From Dryococelus australis (taxonomy: Eukaryota; Arthropoda; Insecta; Phasmatodea; Phasmatidae): a stretch of DNA of 64,000 nucleotides. Made by a program: the position numbers and the translations under genes. Positions 46,876-57,954 of the stretch are shown here, in pieces. The DNA is taken from contig CM057005.1 in assembly GCA_029891345.1 (NCBI GenBank), positions 59,909,760 to 59,973,759 on the forward strand, given 5' to 3'. Below the pieces are notes generated by a model. That model saw nothing but the letters and a program-made list of their open reading frames with translations. It ran no database searches and was not told where the DNA came from. The stretch's first letter is position 1, and each line of letters starts with the position of its first letter.

Positions 46876-47157
46876 TAGGGACAGGAAAATTTCGCGAGTT
46901 CAATGACCTGTATGGTAGACTCCACAATCCTTTGTATAGTCGAACCTCAGATGTTTGTTCATTGGCTGTTGCCCCAGTGTTACCACACATTTGACAGTAC
47001 GGGATTCGCTCTTATTCCCTTGTAAGTCGGCTATTGGCGCGGAGTATTCCAGGGCGTGTCTAATAAATTATGATCCAATTGCAATGCTAACTCTAGTGTA
47101 CACGCGTTTGAAATCTATCTTGCCCTGAAATGAAGTCGCGAATTTTTCCTGTCCCTA
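46876..47157 (+). mobile_element. hAT-like MITE (family D), 282 bp
   Basis: The left end TAGGGACAGGAAAATTTCGC faces a right end whose reverse complement is TAGGGACAGGAAAAATTCGC. The flanks CTCATGTG (46868-46875) and CTCATTTG (47158-47165) agree at 7 of 8 positions, an 8-bp target duplication as hAT elements make. Confidence 0.88.
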
Positions 47158-47326
47158 CTCATTTGCCTCTCGTACGTATACAGAAACGATATTGCACCAC
47201 GGTTCCTTTGTTGGGAACGTACTCGAGCGCTTATCGGCCATACGAAGATGTGGTAACGGGCATCTATTTAGAATGGCTATTGCAGGTTTCCGTCTGGCAA
47301 GTTAGTCTCCAGGAGCATTCCTAAGT

Positions 47327-47744
47327 AAAGGTTGTTCATGATGAAATGAGCACTTTTGAAATCAACCTCAGAAAAAAGTCACTGCCCCTACTTACACATA
47401 TTTTAACGAGCGCACCGAGTAACATTCGTCCAGAAAAGTTGGTAGCGATGGATGGAAAGTGGTTCCATAACTTAACGTCGAATAAAAAGTGCTATGTAAA
47501 CATCTGTGCTATCTTAAATTATTTCATTCTCTTTCTGTTTTTTATATATCGGAGTGTAAAATTAAGTATATTTGTAAAATATTTACTTTTATATTAAATT
47601 ACATTTTATCTTGACCGAGCATGAATAAAGTGAAGAGGCTCATGCAAACGTTAAATTTACATGAGGTGGAAGCTTACACAACGGGCGTACAAGTAGATCT
47701 TAAGCAGGGCTTTCAAAAGTGCTCATTTTACCGTGAACAGTATA
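47327..47744 (-). mobile_element. MITE family A, copy 10
   Basis: Begins AAAGGTTGTTCATGATGAAA and ends TTACCGTGAACAGTATATAC. Full reverse family order. The open frames at 47346-47597 and 47621-47878 run partly through it and are not genes. Confidence 0.9.
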
Positions 47745-47749
47745 TACTT

Positions 47750-48026
47750 TGTGATAATGCGTGTCCATATACAGCAGGAGTTTACCAGGACTGTACTAGT
47801 GACATCGACACACTTGCTTGGCCACCCCGTTCTCCAGACTTGCCGCATATAGAACATGTCTCGACCCAGCTGAGATGACAGCTTAAGTCTGCAGCAACCA
47901 GAGTGGGCGGATGAACGACTACAGGATGATCTACCAGCATTAAACCATTATATAGCTCTGTTGCTGCATGCTAATCCGTATCGCCGTTATGTATCCATGC
48001 TAGCGGGCATTGCAAAGACATGTTAA
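47750..48026 (+). pseudogene. Tc1-like transposase C-terminal remnant
   Basis: DNACPYTAGVYQD (from 47753) followed by DIDTLAWPPRSPDLPHIEH matches the order of conserved blocks around the second and third catalytic residues of Tc1/IS630-type DDE transposases. The final Glu region (IEH) is still present, but the frame stops at 47878. A different frame near 47960-48026 (PYRRYVSMLAGIAKTC) looks like the C terminus. It abuts MITE A copy 10, which may have inserted into or beside it. Confidence 0.75.
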
Positions 48027-48127
48027 AAGGTATTTCTCATTAGTCAAGTTCTGCCCGAATAAACATCTCGGTTATTTTAGATCTAACAGTGTTAACAGTA
48101 GATTGTTTCATTGCTACCATTGCCTGG

Positions 48128-48355
48128 ACAACGTTTCATTTTATTCCGATGATGAGAGTGAAATGAGGTGAGGATGGGGTAGCGCCTGAATGCAGGGTCT
48201 GGGGAAACAGGATATCCCCGAGAAAAATCGCCGACCAGCGGCATCGTCCGGCATGAACCCCACTTGCGAAAATCCGGGAGTGACCCGGCCGGGGATCGAA
48301 GCTGGTTCGCCTTGGTGGGAAGCGGGTAGTCTCAACGCTCAGCCACCGTAGCCCT
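48128..48355 (-). mobile_element. SINE family S2, copy 4
   Basis: The reverse complement has the head CTACGGTGGCTGAGCGTTGA, B-box-like GCTTCGATCCCCGGCCGGG, then GATGCCGCTGGTCGGCG and TTTTTCTCGGGGATATCC, ending TCACTCTCATCATCGG. It matches 17037-17280 throughout. Confidence 0.8.
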
Positions 48356-48429
48356 GTCTGCTTCTGGGCGACACATTTTTTATGGCAGTGAGTGTACGTG
48401 TGCCATTCCTATTTCCCGGGTGGGGGACC

Positions 48430-48692
48430 GTGTTTGACTCTCTGAGGATTAGAAGTAACGATGGCTTGCAATATTTTTATTTGACCGCACGAGTATAAAG
48501 GATCCATTACAGAAATACATTTTGTCGGGTCTGAGTGGAGTGAGAAGGTCTGGACGACTCTTACAAAGAGGTTTTGTAAACCGAGACTCTCTTCGCACAA
48601 AGACAAGCGGCCAACAGCCAAGAAAGCGGCGAGTTTGCACGTAGGGTATTGAAGTCTAGCGTCCATTTAAATCTTTTCGCGAGAAACAGTGA
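48430..48692 (-). mobile_element. diverged fragment of the hAT MITE family C
   Basis: The reverse complement begins CTGTTTCTCGCGAAAAGATT and has CTAGACTTCAATACCC and TTGGCCGCTTGT, as in the complete copy at 48980. The outermost TAGGGCCACC tip is missing, and the other end is unclear. Confidence 0.6.
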
Positions 48693-48979
48693 AAGCAAGT
48701 AGGATCAACCGCTTAATTTCTTGTAATTTTGTCCGTTTTGCCGAAATTCACAAACAGCAAGTTCGTTAAAAATATTAGTAATAATATGACGTCCAAAATG
48801 ATTGTAGGAAATGGCATTTTATACTGGTCATTAATTATATTTACTTAAAAGTATATTACCCAGGACATTACGGTTTTTAACTCGAGTAAAAATAATATAC
48901 GATGTATGCCTAATGTCTACATTTTATGATACTTTTCTATTTTGTTTTTAAAGAACAAGTGCATCTGACCAGTAATAAG

Positions 48980-49274
48980 TAGGGCCACCTGTTTTTCGCG
49001 AAAAGATTTAAGCGTAGGCTAGACTTCAATATCCTGCATGTACTCTTGCGGTCTTCATTTGACTATTGGCCGCTTGTATATATGTGGAGACAGTCTGTCA
49101 CATGAGTGAGCTAATCAGAGTTAAATTTCTTCGATACTGATCGTCCGTGAATCATGGGTAGGCAGATAAGACTCGTAACAATTCAAATGATTCAATCACG
49201 AAAGTGGCTCTGAACTGTAGTGTTTTGGAACACAACTTGTCCTGAAAACGTTTCGCAAAAAACAGGTGCCCCTA
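48980..49274 (+). mobile_element. hAT MITE (family C), 295 bp, copy 1
   Basis: The left end TAGGGCCACCTGTTTTTCGC and right end GCAAAAAACAGGTGCCCCTA are inverted repeats. The flanks GTAATAAG (48972-48979) and GCAATAAG (49275-49282) match at 7 of 8 positions. It has the same length as the nested copy at 54942. Confidence 0.92.
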
Positions 49275-50139
49275 GCAATAAGTAATGGGGCAGCGTTAGT
49301 ATCAACGTACCGATCAAATTATTGCCGGTTATGAAAATGAAACCTTATAGCATATTATGTAACTGATATTCTAGTTTGGGATACGAAGTTTTATACAATC
49401 CGAAACCGAATCCAATTTTGTAAGACACCGAAACTGAAATCAGGCATGGGCTCAGTAGACTGGATTGACATACTGCTTCTAGATTTTTCTCAAGGTTATA
49501 TATTTATGATCTTCCTTTTCCATACCATGGCAAAGGTTCACTTTGACGTTTCAAGAGAGCTTTAAGTTCGACTTACCACATCTTATCAAACTCCATCCTT
49601 CCGTGACAAATAAAACTACTACAATTTTTTCACCGAAGGCCTCGTGTTTGCATGCACGTTGTGTCTACCGTCGCATGAAAGGGGTTGGGGAAACATACAG
49701 ACCTGTGATCCGCGTTGCACCCGTGTGCAATCTGCGGTTTACGCTGACGAACAAACCGTCACATTCGTTAAGTGCGCAGAGGACGAGATAGATACACAGA
49801 GGGAACCATCCGGCTTCCACGATCACTCTAATGAGAACTGGCGGTGGTAGCACTGCGCCACTGCCATTACTCTTCCTCCACTCACACAAATGGCATGTCG
49901 CAGGTGCTAGGTTGGCTGCCTTGTATTTTCGGAAGCAGATGTCGAAAACATGTGTAATGCGGCGTGATTTTTTACCTGCGCATACCGCAACGAACTTTAA
50001 TCTTCATTACTGTTCAAATTAAATTTATTTCGCTGTTCACCATTGTTGTCTGTACTGATTAGTTGAAACATTTTTTCTTTTTTTAACTTTCAACCTTTTT
50101 TTCTGTCTGTCTTCTTCCACGTCTCTAAAGCTGCGCTAG

Positions 50140-50142
<3 letters not shown>
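49275..50142. other. no recognisable gene
   Basis: Frames at 49543-49889 overlap on both strands without a domain. Confidence 0.5.

Positions 50143-50218
<76 letters not shown>
50143..50218. repeat. TA microsatellite
   Basis: About 38 uninterrupted TA units. Confidence 0.97.
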
Positions 50219-50219
<1 letters not shown>

Positions 50220-50305
50220 CGAACGTGATGTAAAATACTTAAATATAAGAAACTAAAAATAGTTGATCATTTGCCACAAAAAAAGTTGTATTTTATTGTA
50301 TACGG

Positions 50306-50418
50306 CTTTTGACGTCCCTCCGTTTTGTGCTTGAAAGCTTAGCAGGGGACGGCTTACACACTAACTTCTGCACCCCAGATCTGTGGCGCACAAACCAACT
50401 GCGCCACAGGAGGTCGGC
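50306..50418 (-). mobile_element. tRNA-derived SINE, family S1, copy 1 (B box lost)
   Basis: The reverse complement begins GCCGACCTCCTGTGGCGCAG with A box TGGCGCAGTTGG, then GCGCCACAGATCTGGGGTGC. The part holding the B box is deleted, and the tail resumes at GTTAGTGTGTAAGCCGTCCC and GCTAAGCTTTCAAGCA. It matches 61762-61951. Confidence 0.75.
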
Positions 50419-50485
50419 AAAAAAACATTGGGTCATAAATTACTCATAATTGGCTATTAGATCGTAAAATAAACATACGTATGTG

Positions 50486-50921
50486 TATAGGCTTTTCACT
50501 GTAAAATGGGCATTTTTGAAAGCCCTGCTTAAGATCTACTTGTTTACAGGTTGTGTATTTTTCCACCTTTTGTAAAATTATCATTGCCATGGGCCTCATA
50601 ACTTTATCCATGCGTCGGTCAGGTGAAACTATGAAAATTGTTAAGAAAGTAAATAGCTACTTAACAAATCTGCTCATTTTTACACTTCAATGAAGAAGAA
50701 GAAAAAAAAAAAAAACGAAATAAATAATATTAAGTCATCACTAATGGTTACCTAACACTTTTTATTCGACTTTAAGATATGGAACTACTTCACATCCATC
50801 GTTACCAACTTTACTCAGCGAATGTCACACAGGGCGCCCATTAAAATATATGCATGCGGGGACAGGGAATTTTTTATAAGTTTCATTTCTAAAGTGCTCA
50901 CTTTATCGTGAACAGCCTTTA
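50486..50921 (+). mobile_element. MITE family A, copy 11
   Basis: Begins TATAGGCTTTTCACTGTAAA and ends TTTATCGTGAACAGCCTTTA, with all landmarks and an expanded A-rich centre (GAAGAAGAAGAAAAAAA). Confidence 0.92.
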
Positions 50922-51451
50922 TTTTGAAGTAATATAGTATATAATGTGCACTGGAGTGAGCTAATATATCAAAGTGTAATAATTTGTCCATATATATTTT
51001 ATGTCTCCGATACCTCGGACACCACCACATTATGTTGTTGTTCAGATAGCAAATTTAAAAGCAATGGACATATTAAAAGGAATGCATGAATACCTATCGT
51101 GTACTTAATACAACGGACGTTAAAAGTGACGTTTCGAAACGGATTTCAGATAATACAATAGCAACTGGGTTCTGAGCCGCCTGGGAGCCTTCACTAACGA
51201 AAACTACATCAACTGACCATACAGTAGTACGAGGCTCACATTTCAGATATCATGGGTTGGTTCCCCATTTGTTAGAATGGCACGTATTTCCCCCCTACAG
51301 GAGATTTTCCGTTCTAGTTTCGGGTAAATGTTGTTGCAGTTTCGTGAGTACCTTTCATGTTTATCAAACACTGAAACGTTAATTTACATTGTTTGCATAA
51401 CGGGAAAGCCCTCCTGAACCATGCAACAGAGTAGTTTCACTGCAGATATGT

Positions 51452-51872
51452 TAAGAGGCTTTTCGCGATAAAGTGAGTACTATTGAAATAAACTTAAGAA
51501 AAAATTAACTGCTACGAACGTCACATATTTTAACGGGCGCACTGAGTGACATGCACCCAGTAAAGTTGGTAACGATTGATGGAAAGTAGTTCCATATCTT
51601 AACGTCGAATAAAGAGTGTTAGTTAACCCATTTGTGATAACTAAAATTATTTATTTAGCTTTTTTTATACACCACAGATTAAAAAAAAAAACAGATTTGT
51701 AAAACTTTTTATTTTCTAATAATTTCACATATTCACCCGACCGACGCATGAATAAGGTAATGAGGCCCATGGCAATGTTAATGTAACATAAGGTGGAAAA
51801 ATACACAACCTGTATACAAGTAGTACTTTAGCAGGGCTCTCAAAAGTGCTCATTTACCGTGAGCAGTCTATA
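51452..51872 (-). mobile_element. MITE family A, copy 12
   Basis: Begins TAAGAGGCTTTTCGCGATAA and ends TTTACCGTGAGCAGTCTATA. Reverse family order throughout. Confidence 0.9.
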
Positions 51873-51963
51873 GTAATATATACCCTTTCGCTAAAATATT
51901 ACCAGTACCTTGCTATGAAGTAAGACAATTTTTATGCCTTTGCAATAAGCGCGGCACATTGCA

Positions 51964-52228
51964 CTCTAAATCCGAAACAGTGAGAGTTGAGCCAGAACAC
52001 TTAAAATAGTGAAAATTTAGTGACTGGTAAATCAGTGCCTGATAACTAATTAATATGATGGCTGGATTTCACTGAATTATTTGTTATTCCCACTGAATTT
52101 CGAGAATTTCACTGCCAAAAGTTACTTTTTCCCAGTTCATTTTCTTGATTTACCAGCCGGGAGTAGCTTATCAACTGACTTTCAGTGAAAGTTATTTCGC
52201 TGATTTATATCACTGATTCGGGCTTAGA
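51964..52228 (+). mobile_element. MITE family F, ACTCTAA ends, 265 bp
   Basis: The left end ACTCTAAATCCGAAACAGTG and the reverse complement of the right end, ACTCTAAGCCCGAATCAGTG, agree at 17 of 20 positions. CAGTGA/TCACTG motifs recur inside. No coding frame, and the target duplication was not resolved. Confidence 0.75.
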
Positions 52229-52404
52229 GTTTCGTTTGTACAAATAGTAACAAAGCATCATTCGTAACAATATTGTGCTGAAGAAATTATTTCCTTCAAT
52301 TTGTCGATGTAAATTGCGGGAAAAAAAATTTTTTTTTCTCGTTGAAAACTTCAGCAATAAAATTTCAAATGTAATTCCGTGTAGCTAGTAAGTTGTGCAT
52401 GGTT

Positions 52405-53148
52405 TACACAGAGAGAAAATCGAACAAAATATTTGTTTGTATAGGGCCAGATATATATTTGTTGCCCTAACAAAATATATTTTTGAGCAAACAAAATTTG
52501 AAAACCAACAAAATTACTTTTGTTCGTCTAACAAAATATATGTTTGAATAAATAAAATCTCTGTTTTGGGACAAAAAATTAGACTGTCAACTAAATGTTT
52601 TGTTGAATCAACTGTATATATTTATTCAGCCACTCATGTGACTGCCTTTGTTCGAAAATACAGCTCCAGAGTTTGTTTGCATTTTTTGTGACAATTAGGA
52701 TAGTAACCGTGTTTGTTAGTGCGTATATTGATTCTTAGCAATCGTATAAAACATTACTAAAACAATGCAACAGGAAACTGACAAGTGAAGCTTTAAGACT
52801 TGAAATATTTGTTTGTACACGTTGCCCAATATTTGCAGTATGCCTATATCTATTTAAAAGCTTTCAGTCGTCATCAGTTGTCACATTAGTTGAGATAACT
52901 AAGGCTAAGCGCCCGGGCGCAGGTACTCTAGATACGAAACACGGGCGACCTTTTAAAATATTTTTTATATCGGCCCAAACTGTTTAATGTACGTATAGCC
53001 AAACAAATCTTTAGTTGCACAAACCAAATGAGTACAACAAAATATCTTGGTTTCAGCAACAAAATATTTCATTGCTCCTATACAAATAAATAATTTGGTT
53101 TGCACAAATTTACCTTGTTTTATTCAACAAAAACTTTTTCTCAGTGTA
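52405..53148. mobile_element. TIR element with ACAAAATAT subterminal repeats, 744 bp
   Basis: Left TACACAGAGAGAAAATCG faces the reverse complement of the right end, TACACTGAGAAAAAGTTTT. AACAAAATAT or a close variant recurs at least five times in the left 200 bp and several times in the right 170 bp. The core (52660-52980) differs in composition. No transposase frame. Confidence 0.6.
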
Positions 53149-53268
53149 CGTAACATAGAAATTTCGGTTGTTTTGTGTATCTGCAATCCGAAACACGGCA
53201 TTAAACGGCTTCAATGTGATCCGAATACGATACACGGCGGACCCCTTAGTTACAAAATATAAATTAAA

Positions 53269-53833
53269 AATCTATTCATGCTTACTTCACACTTTTCTGA
53301 AGCCCTGCTTAATTGCTGCTTCCAGGATATTCCTCAGCCTCGTGCAAACTAAGCTTAACTACGCAGGCCATGGCTTCCCAATCCCTCTTTGCCGCGATGC
53401 ATGTCTCCTTGCATGATTTTTCCTTCCTAGTAGGCGTAAGGGGGTAGCCCCGAGACGCAATAAAATCCCGCCTTACCTTCGAGCCTTAACTTCACATAAC
53501 ACTTAGAATAAGGTAGTTTGGAAAAAAAAAAAGTACTACACCAAAGGACAACGCACCGAATTCGTGCGCGCTCAATTGTAATTATATTTTGCACGAGAAC
53601 TATTTCTTACTAGGCGCTACCAGCACATACGTTTTCTCGCTGTGATAATTTATATTTATTATAAATTTAATATTATAATTTATAAAGAAAATTAAGGTTA
53701 AAACTTCATTGTAAGTAAAAATATAATACTTGTGATGCATGGCGTAACTAGGAAGTAATTAAACTCGTCGTACATGGGGTGAATTTTCAAAGGTTTGATT
53801 CAGAAAGTGTGAAGACGCCGCGAATAGACTATA
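53269..53833 (+). mobile_element. MITE family B, copy 7, with an internal insertion
   Basis: Begins TCTATTCATGCTTACTTCAC and ends GACGCCGCGAATAGACTATA. The family order is broken at about 53362 and resumes at about 53535 (CTACACCAAAGGACAACG). Confidence 0.85.
53362..53534 (+). mobile_element. unidentified insertion ending in poly-A, within MITE B
   Basis: About 170 bp that other family B copies lack. It starts CAGGCCATGGCTTCCC and ends TAGTTTGGAAAAAAAAAA. ACTAC occurs on both sides and may be a short target duplication. The A-rich end suggests a retroposed sequence. I see no tRNA-like boxes. Confidence 0.5.
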
Positions 53834-54435
53834 CTCGTAACACGTAACATTTGTGGTGTTTTCGCGAGGTATAAAATGGAATTGTACCGTCATAACCATT
53901 CATCTTGGGGCTCAGCTCTCTCCCGAAATTCGTTTACTTACAGGGATAGGGAGAGTGCAGGTCTTCAGCGATATGCTGCGTGTCAACACACCCAACAGCC
54001 GACATTCCACGGCGCTGCTATCGTTTCGGGAATGTCTTGTGGGCGTGTAGCACAGCCCGGAGATGGCCGTGACTCTATCCGGCCCGCGGTCGCGCATTCG
54101 ATCAATCGCCACGATTTTATCGCCCGCTATCGATGAAGTAACGTATTTGGAGGCATTGCCTTGGCGTCGGCGTTTTTCCACTTACGAGTAGTTTGCCAGG
54201 TCGACAAGCCCTCGGGGTTCCAAATCATGCACCGCTCCTTGATATACAGTAAGTGGCCTTTCTTTTCAATGACACTGATGCTAAATGCATCGACACAGGA
54301 AAAACGTAAGGCACTATAAGTTTTATCCAGAGTACTGATTTCAAGCGGGCACATAAGCATAATTTATTATATACATTCTGTTTCTCCAGCTTTGACTCAT
54401 TTTTTCAGGGAATCTGAAACAATATTGAACCTCAG
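53834..54435. other. no recognisable gene
   Basis: Overlapping frames at 53853-54360 lack a domain. 54045-54115 has a weak tRNA-like look that I could not support. Confidence 0.45.
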
Positions 54436-54480
54436 TTAGGTTAGGTTATGTTAGGTTCGGTTAGGTTAAGTTAGGTTAGG
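54436..54480 (+). repeat. interstitial TTAGG array, nine pentamers
   Basis: Nine consecutive 5-mers. Six are exact TTAGG and three are one-base or two-base variants (TTATG, TTCGG, TTAAG). TTAGG is the canonical arthropod telomere unit. The surrounding MITEs show this is internal, not a chromosome end. Confidence 0.9.
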
Positions 54481-54683
54481 TCACTATGGCAACACCAACA
54501 TAAACAGCGGAGGTTGTCATTGGCAACATTAGGCACCACTCACAAATCCAAACAACAAAATAAGCAAATGAACCAGTGTGACAAATCGAAATACTTACTC
54601 GAGTCAGTTCGCGCTAAAGTGGAAAATATCACTGCCGATTATTACGCATGTGCTACAGTACGCACGGGCATGAGTGCTCTTAA

Positions 54684-54941
54684 ATGCTTTTCACGGTAAA
54701 CTGAGCATTTTCGAACTCCCTTCTCAAGAACTACTTGTAATGTACATTGTTCACGTTTCCCACCACTTGTAAAAATTAGGCCTAGCATTGCCATGAACCT
54801 GGTTACGTTATTCAGGCGTCCGTCGAGTGAAACTGTTAAAAAAGTAAACATTTTACCAATATGCTAATTCTTACTCTTACGTGCAGAAAGCAAAATAAAT
54901 ATTGTCAGTATTCACAAATGTACACACGTAAGACTTATGAC
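54684..54941 (+). mobile_element. MITE family A, copy 13, left part (split by a hAT MITE)
   Basis: Begins ATGCTTTTCACGGTAAACTG with CAAGAACTACTTG and GTTATTCAGGCGTCCG. It stops in CTTATGAC, the target site of the nested element, and resumes at 55237. Confidence 0.85.
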
Positions 54942-55236
54942 TAGGGCCACCTGTTTTTTCGCGAAAAGATTCACACTGAGGATAGACTCCGATGTCCTAT
55001 GGTACACGTGAAGTTTTCATTTCGTTATTGGTCACGTGTCTTCGTCGAAAGACAATTCCGTACCTGACTGGGCCAATCAGAATTAAGTAACTCCAACAGT
55101 GAGTGCCCGTGATTCGTTGGCAGGCACATACAACGCGTGACATTTAAAGTAAACCAATTACAAAAGTGTATCTGAGCTCTAGTGTTTTGGTGTACAAGTT
55201 GTCCTGGAATATTTTCGCGAAAAACAGGTGGCCCTA
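54942..55236 (+). mobile_element. hAT MITE (family C), 295 bp, copy 2, nested in MITE A
   Basis: The left end TAGGGCCACCTGTTTTTTCG and right end TTTCGCGAAAAACAGGTGGC, then CCTA, are near-perfect inverted repeats. The flanks CTTATGAC (54934-54941) and CTTATGAC (55237-55244) are an exact 8-bp target duplication. This is the best-supported insertion in the window. Confidence 0.96.
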
Positions 55237-55413
55237 CTTATGACTGAACGTTAATAAATGGCACTATTTTCTCTGCGCCGTTATCAATTTCACTGGGCGC
55301 ATGCCAGCTACTGTGTCCGTTAAACTATATTCACGTAGGGGCAGTGACATATTTCAAAAGTTTATTTCAAAAGATGATTTAAAAAGTTTAAAATTAACCG
55401 TAAATAGCCTACA
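55237..55413 (+). mobile_element. MITE family A, copy 13, right part
   Basis: Continues after the duplicated CTTATGAC with CTCTGCGCCGTTATCAATTT and CACTGGGCGCATGCC, ending near ACCGTAAATAGCCTA. Diverged at the tip. Confidence 0.8.
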
Positions 55414-55576
55414 GTTACGATGACAGACGGGTAATCAAAATCAACGTTTTATTGAGAGCCAAATGCTTATATTTGTGTTCGCTGAAGTTAGTGCTCTTTG
55501 TTTTGTACACGTTAGAGAGTGGATATGCATATAGTAAGACGTTTATATTCCGAGCAATTCCATTGTTTTACTTAGA

Positions 55577-55709
55577 AGGCGAATGAATAAAATGACCAGG
55601 CCCTTGTCAATGTTAATGTCGTATGTGGTAGAAGGATGTACAATGAGGAGTAAAAGTAGATCTTAATTAGGGCTTTCAAAACGGCTTAATTTACCGTGAA
55701 CGGCATATA
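55577..55709 (-). mobile_element. MITE family A, copy 14, left part missing
   Basis: Only the right third remains: CGAATGAATAAAATGACCAG, AAAAGTAGATCTTAATTAGG and TTTACCGTGAACGGCATATA. Confidence 0.75.
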
Positions 55710-57954
55710 CTGTAATATTTTTTTTTGCCGCGACCAATGCGGTTTGAAGGGAAAATTATACAACTACGAAACCGGCAAACGCCATGCACTGAACCAATCT
55801 GCAAGTGTACAACATTTTTAGCACACAAAATGGTGAAAATGTTTGACACGCAAGCGTTTATGTATTTGGCCGCAACATGTTTTTGACAAAAAAGGCAGCC
55901 GAGCGGAAATACAAGTAAGGCATTCATTATGTTTACAAACTTTCTGTTCATATGTGTTTACAAATTGTAAAAAAATTTTTTTTTAGTTACTATGTTTATA
56001 TCTTAAACATCATCATAATACTTTGTTGCGATAATATTACTATTATGTTCAAGGCGCGAAGATACAAACTAAGACTATAAAACAAAATAGTAATAACAAG
56101 AAAGAATGTTGTTTTAATGGTGGGGGGGGGGGGATAGAGAGAAAGAGAGAGAGAGAGAGAATTTGAAATGGAAGATAGTACATTTGTTTGCCATTGGCAA
56201 GAAGCCAGATTTTGGTAGTTATATCACAATTTTTAATGTTTTAAAGGAACTACATTTTTTGTTCAACGCTTGTCTGCAGTTGACAAAGCCGCTATTTTTT
56301 TTAATCTCTCTGTGGTTGTAATTCACTATGTTTCCGCGTGCTGCGTAACAGACATTTTTCATCCCAACCCGCCAACCCAGTTATATGTCCCGTGTCCGTC
56401 CTGTTACGAGCAAGTGAATTGTACAAGAGCTGAACTGGCACACGATCAAGAAGGAGCAGTTATTTCTTGCTCTTGAAGATCTGCCATCAGTGTCGCCCTT
56501 TGTCTTCAAAGACAGTGACGGAAGCAATAACATAACAAGTAGTTTTGTAGTCTTACTGTCACAATATATTATTCTTTTAACGCTTTCACTAAACTTGCTT
56601 CGAGATAGTTGAAATTCTTAACGAATAGGCGTCCTTCTCTACAACGTAAATTAGCCCACGAATATGATTACAGCAGAATTACACTACCCTTCTTTTAATT
56701 GGGTCCTGAAATACCCTTTAAACTAAGAGATTGTTAAGTTTTGACAGTGAATTATATCGGAAAACTATTTGTTATTTACATAATGCGGTCTCAGACATAA
56801 TTATAGTACTGCTACTTTACTTGTGAATATCGCTATTCGCCATACTGTGAGAAGATGACAGGGCAGTTGCTGTATTATCCTTAGACTATAGGACTCCGTC
56901 GGTGATTTCATTTTAACTTCTAAACTACCGGTGGTTTCTGATTCCCTCTGGAGTTTATAATTGGTTTGCCTCTTATCTACTAGACTCCGATTCTAAATGC
57001 ATGGGAGGGTTTCGTTCTTCAACTGCTACCGCTCTAGGTTTCCATTAACAACTTGCCGGAAATACACGTGTTGAAGCTGTTGTAAAGTGGCGTTGATTTC
57101 CATTTATACCACGATTCTTATGCCGGTGATTTGGTAACTGTGCAGCTCGAATGAATCGTGATCAGAATTTAATAACGTATTGGTATTAAGTGAATAGACT
57201 ATTAGTTATTGCGAAAAAAACAAATACTGAACATATCCTGATAATATTGGTCATAGCAGGCGGGTGATTATTTGACGAAAATGTGAGTATTCTGAAGGTT
57301 AATTCTAAAGCAGACAATTGAGTTCGCGCCATTATTTCATTATATGGCATGCAATACTAAAATAAGTGACACTAGTCAACGATTTTACAATTGCTGTGTT
57401 TAGAAATGTCGTATATACAGTGTTTGGCCTTCAATTCGCATAAACTTTAAAAATAATTTCCTACCACGATCACGTAAGCTGACACGCTTTTAAACGGCAG
57501 TAATTCATCATTTTGACTGTTGCGATGTTGTCTATCATGACACGGCATCTAGTCTAGTCACGATGCTGCAATAATCTAAAAAACAAAATGGCGTGCGTGA
57601 CTTGTTTACAAATGAAAGCTAGATAGCAAGAGCAACTTTCCTAAATAATAATTTTAGAGTTTCTGTTAGTTACCTTAGAACATGTGGAACACATTAATTA
57701 TGTCTTCTTTATAAAATATGCTTATCTTTCTGCCAAATGTAAAATAATACTTTTACATAGGTCTAATGACAATTACGAATGCGACGATCAATTAAAAATA
57801 AAAGTTGCTACAAACATAAATATATTTCTTTTACCGAAATTATGTATTAAATGCATTTAAAACAAAATTCTGTAGCTATATGTTATCCGTTTCAAACAAT
57901 ACACTTTTAAAATTACTTTTCTTTATTCGCTCCAACATTACAGTATATTTTCCT
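55710..57954. other. no recognisable gene; G run and GA microsatellite
   Basis: A 13-base G run lies at 56121-56133 and a GA run at 56135-56160. The frames at 55691-55951 and 56270-56476 show no domain I recognise. Otherwise AT-rich. Confidence 0.5.

Noticed and set aside
47621-47878. Single 85-codon gene
   Set aside because: It begins inside MITE A copy 10 and only its last part is a transposase remnant; the frame is a chance fusion.
53047-53416. Two plus-strand frames of 71-82 codons
   Set aside because: They cross the right end of a subterminal-repeat element and into MITE B copy 7.
54045-54120. Third tRNA-derived SINE
   Set aside because: Only a weak B-box-like word, no A box at the right distance, and no second copy.
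54436-54480. True chromosome end
   Set aside because: The run is only 45 bp with variants and lies within continuous MITE-rich DNA on both sides.
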